Below are positions 8,340 to 13,530 of a DNA stretch of 14,672 nucleotides, piece by piece. Position numbers and translations under genes: made by a program. This stretch comes from an uncultured Microbacteriaceae bacterium. Its GTDB lineage: Bacteria; Actinomycetota; Actinomycetes; Actinomycetales; Microbacteriaceae. The stretch spans positions 1 to 14,672 of the forward strand of contig CAKUJB010000037.1 in assembly GCA_934661165.1 (NCBI GenBank). Reading direction: 5' to 3'. Each line of letters opens with the position of its first letter. Positions within the stretch are counted from its first letter, which is position 1. The notes beneath the pieces are model-generated. The model ran no database searches, had not been told where the DNA came from, and worked only from the letters and a program-made list of their open reading frames with translations.

Positions 8340-8656
8340 TGGCCGTCGGTTCCAAGCAGCTCCGCCCGACGGAGCTCGACACCTTCGAGGACGCTCGTCT
8401 CGTCGACGAGCTCAAGAAGGCCAAGGAGGAGCTCTTCAACCTCCGCTTCCAGTCGGCGACTGGTCAGCTCGACGCGCACGGTCGCATCCGTGCCGTGAAG
8501 CGCGACATCGCCCGCATCTACACCGTGATCCGTGAGCGCGAGCTCGGGATCCGCGCCACCCCCGCCCCGCTCGAGGCCCAGGCCAAGACCGCGAAGGCGA
8601 AGAAGTCCGCCAAGACCGAGGCCCCCGCCGAGGTCGAGGCCGAGAAGGCTGAGTGA
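8339..8656 (+). CDS. rpmC: 50S ribosomal protein L29 (uL29) with C-terminal tail
   Basis: L29 sits at the tunnel exit near L23. The normal two-helix core occupies residues about 7-70 (LRPTELDTFEDARLVDELKKAKEELFNLRFQ; TGQLDAHGRIRAVKRDIARIYTVIRERE). A tail of some 35 residues (71-105) rich in Ala, Lys and Glu follows, making the protein 105 residues against a common 60-80. It overlaps the rplP stop by one base (TAATG). The tail-coding DNA is GC-rich and repetitive, with AAG and GCC/GAG codons. Confidence 0.96.
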   Translation: MAVGSKQLRPTELDTFEDARLVDELKKAKEELFNLRFQSATGQLDAHGRIRAVKRDIARIYTVIRERELGIRATPAPLEAQAKTAKAKKSAKTEAPAEVEAEKAE

Positions 8657-8661
8657 TCCGC

Positions 8662-9012
8662 ATGGCTGAGTCGAAGACTGAGACCAAGAAGCCGGCTGCC
8701 AAGAAGGCGGCGCCCGCCGCTGGCCACGAGTCCGCCGAGCACGACGTCCGCGATGTGAATGCGCGCGGCTACCGGAAGGCGCGGCGCGGCTACGTCACCT
8801 CGGACAAGATGGACAAGACCATCGTCGTCGAGGTCGAGGACCGCGTGAAGCACCCCCTGTACGGCAAGGTGCTCCGCCGCAGCTCGAAGGTCCACGTGCA
8901 CGACGAGGGCAACACCGCCGGCATCGGCGACCTCGTCCTCATCAACGAGACCCGGCCGATGTCCGCCACCAAGCGGTGGCGCCTCGTCGAGATCCTCGAG
9001 AAGGCGAAGTAA
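8662..9012 (+). CDS. rpsQ: 30S ribosomal protein S17 (uS17) with N-terminal arm
   Basis: S17 binds 16S rRNA helices 7 and 11 and is an early-assembly protein. The OB-fold core spans residues about 35-116 (RGYRKARRGYVTSDKMDKTIVVEVEDRVKHPLYGKV, ending SATKRWRLVEILEKAK). About 30 extra residues precede it, with KKPAAKKAAPAA and then an acidic/His stretch, so the protein is 116 residues against the usual 80-95. I chose ATG 8662. GTG 8653, which overlaps the rpmC stop as GTGA, would add three residues but has its GAAGG (8644-8648) only 4 bases away. Confidence 0.95.
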   Translation: MAESKTETKKPAAKKAAPAAGHESAEHDVRDVNARGYRKARRGYVTSDKMDKTIVVEVEDRVKHPLYGKVLRRSSKVHVHDEGNTAGIGDLVLINETRPMSATKRWRLVEILEKAK

Positions 9013-9015
9013 GCG

Positions 9016-9384
9016 ATGATCCAGCAGGAATCCCGGCTCAAGGTCGCCGACAACACCGGCGCGAAGGAGCTGCTCACCATCCGCGTGCTCGGCGGCTCGA
9101 AGCGCCGGTACGCCGGCCTCGGCGACATCATCGTCGCGACCGTCAAGGACGCCATCCCCGGCGGGAACGTCAAGAAGGGCGACGTCGTCAAGGCGGTCAT
9201 CGTCCGCACGGCGAAGTCGACGCGGCGTCCCGACGGCTCCTACATCAAGTTCGACGAGAATGCCGCCGTCCTCCTGAAGAACGACGGGGACCCCCGCGGG
9301 ACCCGTATCTTCGGTCCGGTCGGCCGTGAGCTTCGCGACAAGAAGTTCATGAAGATCATCTCGCTGGCCCCGGAGGTCATCTGA
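9016..9384 (+). CDS. rplN: 50S ribosomal protein L14 (uL14)
   Basis: A 122-residue beta-barrel protein of the subunit interface, forming bridge B8 with 16S rRNA and binding the silencing factor RsfS. It is complete and typical: MIQQESRLKVADNTGAKELL, the signature GDIIVATVKDAIPGGNVKKGDVVKAVIVRT, then FDENAAVLLKNDGDPRGTRIFGPVGRELR and KKFMKIISLAPEVI. Only 3 bases separate it from rpsQ, so the spc-type genes continue the same transcript and no separate promoter is visible. Confidence 0.98.
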   Translation: MIQQESRLKVADNTGAKELLTIRVLGGSKRRYAGLGDIIVATVKDAIPGGNVKKGDVVKAVIVRTAKSTRRPDGSYIKFDENAAVLLKNDGDPRGTRIFGPVGRELRDKKFMKIISLAPEVI

Positions 9385-9386
9385 CC

Positions 9387-9794
9387 ATGAGCAAGATCAA
9401 GACCGGCGACCTCGTGCAGGTCGTCTCCGGCCGCAAGCAGGACCGCGGCGGCGACCGCGGCAAGCAGGGCCGCGTCCTGTCGATCATCGGCGAGCGCGTC
9501 GTAGTCGAGGGCGTCAACCTCGCGACGAAGCACGTCAAGGTCGGCCAGACCCAGCGCGGCACGAAGACGGGCGGTATCGAGCACGTCGAGGCCCCCATCC
9601 ACATCTCGAACGTCGCGCTCGTCGACCCGGACACCAAGGCCCCGGCCCGTGTCGGCTCCGCGATCGTCGACGGCGAGAAGCAGCGTGTCTACAAGAAGTC
9701 GCGCTACACCGCGAAGCCGGAGAAGCCGGCCGCGAAGAAGTCGACGGCCAAGAAGTCGGACGCGGCGGCCGAGGCCGCTGACGAGGAGAACTGA
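9387..9794 (+). CDS. rplX: 50S ribosomal protein L24 (uL24) with C-terminal tail
   Basis: A 135-residue assembly-initiator protein of the large subunit. The N-terminal KOW motif is GDLVQVVSGRKQDRGGDRGKQGRVL, with a few residues inserted relative to the usual SGKDKGKQG; the same insertion occurs in other Micrococcales. The core continues VVVEGVNLATKHVKVGQTQRG, GGIEHVEAPIHISNVALVDP and ends near residue 107. A tail of about 27 residues (KPAAKKSTAKKSDAAAEAADEEN) is Lys/Ala-rich then acidic. GGAGG at 9372-9376 precedes the ATG by 10 bases; the gap to rplN is 2 bases. Confidence 0.97.
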   Translation: MSKIKTGDLVQVVSGRKQDRGGDRGKQGRVLSIIGERVVVEGVNLATKHVKVGQTQRGTKTGGIEHVEAPIHISNVALVDPDTKAPARVGSAIVDGEKQRVYKKSRYTAKPEKPAAKKSTAKKSDAAAEAADEEN

Positions 9795-9799
9795 GCACC

Positions 9800-10390
9800 A
9801 TGAGCACCACGACTGCCGCGCCGGCTGGCCGAATCCAGCCGCGCCTCAAGCAGAAGTACCGTGAGGAGATCATCCCGGCGCTGACCGCGGAGTTCGGCTT
9901 CACGAACCCGCACCAGGTCCCGCGCCTCGTGAAGGTCGTCGTGAACACGGGCGTCGGCGAGGCCGCGCGCGACTCGAAGGTGATCGAGGGCGCGATCCGC
10001 GATCTCTCGCTCATCACCGGTCAGAAGCCGCAGGTCACCGCCGCGCGCAAGTCGATCGCGCAGTTCAAGCTCCGTGACGGCATGCCGATCGGCGCGCACG
10101 TCACCATGCGCGGCGACCGCGCGTGGGAGTTCGTCGACCGCCTCGTGACCCTCGCGCTGCCCCGCATCCGGGACTTCCGCGGCCTCTCGCCGCGCCAGTT
10201 CGACGGCCGTGGCAACTACACGTTCGGCGTCACCGAGCAGTCGATCTTCCACGAGATCGACCAGGACAAGATCGACCGCGTCCGCGGCTTCGACATCACC
10301 GTCGTCACGACGGCCAAGAACGACGACGAAGGCCGTGCGCTCCTCAAGGCGCTCGGCTTCCCCTTCAAGCCCGCGGACTCGCAGGCCTGA
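9800..10390 (+). CDS. rplE: 50S ribosomal protein L5 (uL5)
   Basis: A 196-residue protein that binds 5S rRNA with L18 and L25 in the central protuberance and touches P-site tRNA. It shows RLKQKYREEIIPALTAEFGF, VVVNTGVGEAARDSK, GQKPQVTAARKSIAQFKLRDGMPIG and the tRNA-contacting region FRGLSPRQFDGRGNYTFGVTEQSIF. The C-terminal KALGFPFK is normal. It starts 5 bases after rplX with GAGGAG (9783-9788) upstream. In most relatives the next gene is rpsN (S14); here a 62-base gap to rpsH follows instead. Confidence 0.98.
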   Translation: MSTTTAAPAGRIQPRLKQKYREEIIPALTAEFGFTNPHQVPRLVKVVVNTGVGEAARDSKVIEGAIRDLSLITGQKPQVTAARKSIAQFKLRDGMPIGAHVTMRGDRAWEFVDRLVTLALPRIRDFRGLSPRQFDGRGNYTFGVTEQSIFHEIDQDKIDRVRGFDITVVTTAKNDDEGRALLKALGFPFKPADSQA

Positions 10391-10452
10391 GATCGCACAG
10401 GCCGGCCGGGGTGGACCCTTGAGCCGGAACCGACGAGAAAGAAGAACCAACC
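10391..10452 (+). other. rplE-rpsH spacer lacking an S14 gene
   Basis: This 62-base gap occupies the position where an rpsN (about 61 codons for the zinc form) usually lies. It is too short for that gene and none of its three forward frames resembles S14. It holds a small hairpin, GGG 10409-10411 with CCC 10416-10418, within CCGG (10402-10405)/CCGG (10424-10427), then the purine-rich AGAAAGAAGAA that serves as ribosome binding site for rpsH. Confidence 0.7.
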
Positions 10453-10851
10453 ATGACGATGACTGATCCGGTCGCCGACATGCTGACTCGCCTTCGCAAT
10501 GCGAACGGGGCGCACCACGACACGGTGTCCCTGCCGGCGAGCAAGCTCAAGGCGCGCATTGCCGAGATCCTCAAGCGGGAGGGCTACATCGCGGACTTCG
10601 CGGTCGTGCCCGACCGGGTGGGCGAGACGCTCACCATCACGCTGAAGTACGGCCCGAACCGCGAGCGGTCGATCGCCGGCCTCAAGCGGGTCTCGAAGCC
10701 TGGTCTGCGCGTGTACGCGCGGTCCGCGGAGATCCCGAAGGTCCTCGGCGGCCTCGGGGTCGCGATCCTGTCCACGTCTTCCGGTCTCCTCACGGACAAG
10801 GAAGCGACGAGCAAGGGCGTGGGCGGGGAAGTCCTCGCCTACGTGTGGTGA
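10453..10851 (+). CDS. rpsH: 30S ribosomal protein S8 (uS8)
   Basis: A 132-residue primary binder of 16S rRNA helix 21; in E. coli it is also the translational repressor of the spc operon. It has TDPVADMLTRLRNANGA, ASKLKARIAEILKREGYI, and the C-terminal rRNA-binding part ending GLGVAILSTSSGLLTDKEATSKGVGGEVLAYVW. ATG codons at 10453 and 10459 are both in frame. The first is preferred because the AAAGAAG stretch (10437-10443 region) is about 9 bases upstream. Any S8-binding repressor site in this mRNA would need structure prediction to find. Confidence 0.97.
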   Translation: MTMTDPVADMLTRLRNANGAHHDTVSLPASKLKARIAEILKREGYIADFAVVPDRVGETLTITLKYGPNRERSIAGLKRVSKPGLRVYARSAEIPKVLGGLGVAILSTSSGLLTDKEATSKGVGGEVLAYVW

Positions 10852-10857
10852 GCTGAC

Positions 10858-11397
10858 ATGTCTCGTATCGGTCGTCTCCCCATCGACGTCCCCGCCGGGG
10901 TCACCATCGACCTCGACGGGCAGCAGATCACCGTCAAGGGCCCGAAGGGCGAGCTCGTGCACCAGGTGCCCGCGCCCATCGAGGTCAAGCTCGAGGACGG
11001 GCAGCTCCTCGTCACGCGTCCCGACGACGAGCGCGACTCGCGCTCGCTCCACGGCCTGACCCGGACCCTCATCTCCAACAACATCGTCGGCGTCACCGAG
11101 GGCTACACCAAGGGCCTCGAGGTCGTCGGCACCGGTTACCGCGTCGCCGCGAAGGGCGAGTCGATCGAGTTCGCGCTCGGCTTCTCCCACCCGGTCGTGT
11201 TCGACCCGCCGGCCGGGATCACCTTCACGGTCGAGGGCAACACGAAGCTCACCGTGAGCGGGATCGACAAGCAGGCCGTCGGCGAGGTCGCCGCCCAGAT
11301 CCGCAAGCTGCGCAAGCCGGAGCCCTACAAGGGCAAGGGTGTGCGCTATGCGGGCGAGGTCGTGCGTCGCAAGGCCGGCAAGAGCGGGAAGAAGTAA
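10858..11397 (+). CDS. rplF: 50S ribosomal protein L6 (uL6)
   Basis: A 179-residue protein near the factor-binding site and sarcin-ricin loop. Both similar domains are present: MSRIGRLPIDVPAGVTIDLDGQQITVKGPKG in the first, and EGYTKGLEVVGTGYRVAAKG with FALGFSHPVVFDPPAGITF leading to the second. The family C-terminal signature KPEPYKGKGVRYAGEVVRRKAGKSGKK is complete. It begins 6 bases after rpsH with only a weak Shine-Dalgarno, so translation is probably coupled to rpsH. Confidence 0.98.
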   Translation: MSRIGRLPIDVPAGVTIDLDGQQITVKGPKGELVHQVPAPIEVKLEDGQLLVTRPDDERDSRSLHGLTRTLISNNIVGVTEGYTKGLEVVGTGYRVAAKGESIEFALGFSHPVVFDPPAGITFTVEGNTKLTVSGIDKQAVGEVAAQIRKLRKPEPYKGKGVRYAGEVVRRKAGKSGKK

Positions 11398-11400
11398 GCC

Positions 11401-11760
11401 ATGGCTGTCAAGACCAAGTCCGAGGCGAAGGCCCGCCGTCATGCGCGCCTCCGCAAGAAGATCGTCGGGAGCGCGGAGCGTCCGCGCCTCGTCGTGACGC
11501 GCTCCGCGCGCCACGTCTTCGTCCAGGTCGTCGACGACGCGAAGGGCCACACCCTGGCGTTCGCGTCGACGCTCGAGGAGGACCTCCGGGGCCTCGATGG
11601 CGACAAGACCGCGAAGGCGAAGAAGGTCGGCGAGCTGGTCGCCGAGCGTGCAAAGCAGGCCGGCATCGAGTCGGTCGTCTTCGATCGTGGCGGCAACCGC
11701 TACGCGGGACGCGTCGCGGCGGTCGCCGACGGCGCCCGAGCGGGGGGACTGAGCCTGTGA
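11401..11760 (+). CDS. rplR: 50S ribosomal protein L18 (uL18)
   Basis: A 119-residue 5S rRNA-binding protein of the central protuberance. The basic N-terminus (KTKSEAKARRHARLRKKI), SAERPRLVVTRSARHVFVQVVDD and the C-terminal FDRGGNRYAGRVAAVADGARAGGLSL match the family throughout. The gap to rplF is 3 bases, with a purine-rich GGGAAGAAG at the rplF end as ribosome binding site. Confidence 0.98.
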   Translation: MAVKTKSEAKARRHARLRKKIVGSAERPRLVVTRSARHVFVQVVDDAKGHTLAFASTLEEDLRGLDGDKTAKAKKVGELVAERAKQAGIESVVFDRGGNRYAGRVAAVADGARAGGLSL

Positions 11761-12467
11761 GCGAGGAGACTGTGAACGAGAAGGAGCAGGGCGTGACCGC
11801 CGAGGCCGTCGAGACCCAGGCCGCCGCTCCGGCGGAGACCGCGAACGAGCCTCGCGAGGCCCGCCGCGGCAGCCGCGAGCGTAGCCCGCGCCAGGAGCGC
11901 GGCTCGCGCGCCGGCGCCGACGAGAAGGGGAACCAGTTCCTCGAGCGCGTCGTCACGATCAACCGCGTGTCGAAGGTCGTCAAGGGCGGCCGTCGCTTCA
12001 GCTTCACCGCGCTCGTCGTCGTCGGCGACGGCAACGGGCTCGTAGGCGTCGGCTACGGCAAGGCCCGCGAGGTGCCGCTCGCGATCTCGAAGGGCGTCGA
12101 GGAGGCGAAGAAGCACTTCTTCCGCGTCCCGCGCGTCGGCGCGACGATCCCGCACCCCGTGCAGGGCGAGGCCGCAGCCGGTGTCGTGCTGCTGCGTCCG
12201 GCATCCGCCGGTACCGGCGTCATCGCCGGTGGTCCGGTCCGTGCCGTGCTCGAGTGCGCCGGCATCCACGACGTCCTGAGCAAGTCGCTCGGCTCGTCGA
12301 ACACCATCAACATCGTCCACGCGACCGTCGCGGCGCTGCAGCAGCTCGAAGAGCCGCGCGCCGTCGCCGCCCGTCGTGGGCTCGACGCCGACCACGTCAT
12401 CCCCGCCCGCCTGCTCAAGGCCGAGGCGGAGGCTGCCGCGGCGGCCCATGCGAAGGCAGGTGCCTGA
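11757..12467 (+). CDS. rpsE: 30S ribosomal protein S5 (uS5) with N-terminal extension
   Basis: S5 lies at the back of the 30S body near the mRNA entry pore and influences decoding accuracy. The core begins near residue 61 (FLERVVTINRVSKVVKGGRRFSFTALVVVGDGNGLVGVGYGKAREVP) and includes the double-stranded RNA-binding fold and the C-terminal HVIPARLLKAEAEAA. Residues 1-60 are extra: first acidic and Ala-rich, then Arg-rich (REARRGSRERSPRQERGSR), giving 236 residues against about 170 in E. coli. GTG 11757 overlaps the rplR stop (GTGA) and has a G-rich GGGGGGA 8 bases upstream. GTG 11772 is in frame, but its GAGGAG is only 3 bases away. Confidence 0.96.
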   Translation: MSEETVNEKEQGVTAEAVETQAAAPAETANEPREARRGSRERSPRQERGSRAGADEKGNQFLERVVTINRVSKVVKGGRRFSFTALVVVGDGNGLVGVGYGKAREVPLAISKGVEEAKKHFFRVPRVGATIPHPVQGEAAAGVVLLRPASAGTGVIAGGPVRAVLECAGIHDVLSKSLGSSNTINIVHATVAALQQLEEPRAVAARRGLDADHVIPARLLKAEAEAAAAAHAKAGA

Positions 12468-12652
12468 TGGCTGCACAGCTGAAGGTGACCCAGATCAAGT
12501 CCAAGGTGAGCGAGAAGCAGGACCAGCGCGACACGCTGCGCAGCCTGGGCCTCAAGCGGATCGGCCAGTCGGTCGTCCGCGAGGACAACGCCCAGAACCG
12601 CGGCTACGTCCGCAAGGTCGCGCACCTCGTCAAGGTTGAGGAGATCGACTGA
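12467..12652 (+). CDS. rpmD: 50S ribosomal protein L30 (uL30)
   Basis: A 61-residue small protein of the large subunit, complete: MAAQLKVTQIKSKVSEKQ, then the signature DTLRSLGLKRIGQSVVREDNAQNRGYVRKVAHLVKVEE. It overlaps the rpsE stop by one base (TGATG) and the rplO start overlaps its own stop in the same way, so it is locked in a coupled trio. The frame is open upstream inside rpsE, but homology starts at 12467. Confidence 0.97.
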   Translation: MAAQLKVTQIKSKVSEKQDQRDTLRSLGLKRIGQSVVREDNAQNRGYVRKVAHLVKVEEID

Positions 12653-13440
12653 TGGCTGAAGAGGTCGAGAAGAAGGCCGCGGCCCCGAAGAAGGCCGCTG
12701 CGCCCAAGAAGGACGCCGCTGCGAAGCCGGCCGCGGAGAAGAAGGCGCCGGCGAAGGCCGCCGCCGAGAAGGCTCCGGCGAAGGCGGCTGCCGCGAAGGC
12801 GCCCGCCAAGGCCGCCGCGACCAAGGCTGCGCCGGCGAAGGCCGCCGCGACCAAGGCGCCGGCCGCAGCTGCGAAGCCGGCTGCCAAGGCACCGGCCGCG
12901 AAGGCGGAGCAGACCGCCGCTGCGGAGAAGCCGGCCGCCAAGGCCGCGCCGAAGAAGGCCGCCGCGAAGCAGGAGGAGACCGCTGAGCGCGTCCACCTCC
13001 TCAAGGTGCACCACCTCCGCCCGGCCCCGGGCGCAAAGAAGGACCGCACCCGCGTCGGCCGCGGTGAGGGCTCGAAGGGCAAGACCGCGGGCCGCGGCAC
13101 CAAGGGCACGAAGGCCCGGAACACGGTCCGCGTCGGGCTCGAGGGCGGCAACCTCAACTCGATCATGCGGGCGCCGAAGCTGCGCGGGTTCAAGAACCCG
13201 TTCCGCACCGAGTACCAGGTCGTCAACGTCGCGAAGCTCGCGGAGCTCTACCCGAAGGGCGGCACCGTCACGGTCGCGGACCTCGTCGCGAAGGGCGCCG
13301 TCCGCAAGGGCGAGCTCGTCAAGGTGCTCGGCGGCGGCGACCTCGCGGTGAAGCTCGAGGTGTCGGTCGACAAGGTCACCGGCGCCGCCCAGCAGAAGAT
13401 CGTCGCGGCCGGCGGCAGCGTCGCCGACGTGCAGGACTGA
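12652..13440 (+). CDS. rplO: 50S ribosomal protein L15 (uL15) with a very long Ala/Lys/Pro N-terminal arm
   Basis: L15 is a late-assembling protein that ties several 23S rRNA domains together. The core, residues about 113-262, is standard in length: VHLLKVHHLRPAPGAKKDRTRVGRGEG, then GKTAGRGTKGTKAR, KLRGFKNPFRTEYQVVNV and VKVLGGGDLAVKLEVSV. It is preceded by about 110 residues, of which 55 are Ala, 25 Lys and 12 Pro, resembling histone H1 tails. The whole protein is 262 residues against about 145-150. The usual GGQxPLxxRxPK motif reads GGNLNSIMRAPK (165-176), losing Gln, Pro and Leu. ATG 12652 overlaps the rpmD stop (TGATG). A start at the core is unlikely: no ATG or GTG with a Shine-Dalgarno lies near codon 113. 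Confidence 0.95.
   Translation: MAEEVEKKAAAPKKAAAPKKDAAAKPAAEKKAPAKAAAEKAPAKAAAAKAPAKAAATKAAPAKAAATKAPAAAAKPAAKAPAAKAEQTAAAEKPAAKAAPKKAAAKQEETAERVHLLKVHHLRPAPGAKKDRTRVGRGEGSKGKTAGRGTKGTKARNTVRVGLEGGNLNSIMRAPKLRGFKNPFRTEYQVVNVAKLAELYPKGGTVTVADLVAKGAVRKGELVKVLGGGDLAVKLEVSVDKVTGAAQQKIVAAGGSVADVQD
12676..12978 (+). repeat. Low-complexity, partly 30-base-periodic DNA inside rplO
   Basis: The DNA coding the L15 arm is built from AAG and GCC/GCG/CCG codons. A 20-base stretch beginning AAGGCCGCCGCGACC is identical at 12808-12827 and 12838-12857, a period of 30 bases or 10 residues (AKAAATKAAP unit). Similar but imperfect units lie upstream and downstream. The pattern suggests growth by slippage or unequal exchange. 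Confidence 0.8.
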
Positions 13441-13467
13441 CGTCCGAACCATCCTGAACACAGTCGC

Positions 13468-13505
13468 CCGCGGACGGGCCCTTAGAATGAAGGGCCCGTT
13501 CGCGG
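13468..13505 (+). terminator. Strong hairpin between rplO and secY, with a -10-like loop
   Basis: Positions 13468-13483 pair with 13490-13505: 16 base pairs with a single G-U, including a perfect 10-pair inner stem (13474-13483/13490-13499). The 6-base loop is AGAATG. No U-run follows, so this may be a leaky actinobacterial-type terminator, an RNA-processing site or a pause site. The top of the hairpin contains TAGAAT (13483-13488), a good -10 sequence, but I see no fitting -35. Confidence 0.6.
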
Positions 13506-13530
13506 CGCAGGAACGATACTGGAGAATTCG

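Noticed and set aside
9387..9480. The insertion in the L24 KOW motif as a novelty
   Set aside because: A similar KGGDRGKQG insertion is normal in other Micrococcales L24 proteins, so it is a clade feature.
10216..11550. A 444-codon minus-strand open frame over rplE, rpsH and rplF
   Set aside because: Its product is Asp/Arg/Leu/Ala-rich with no recognisable domain, and it crosses several real genes on the other strand. It is a codon-bias shadow.
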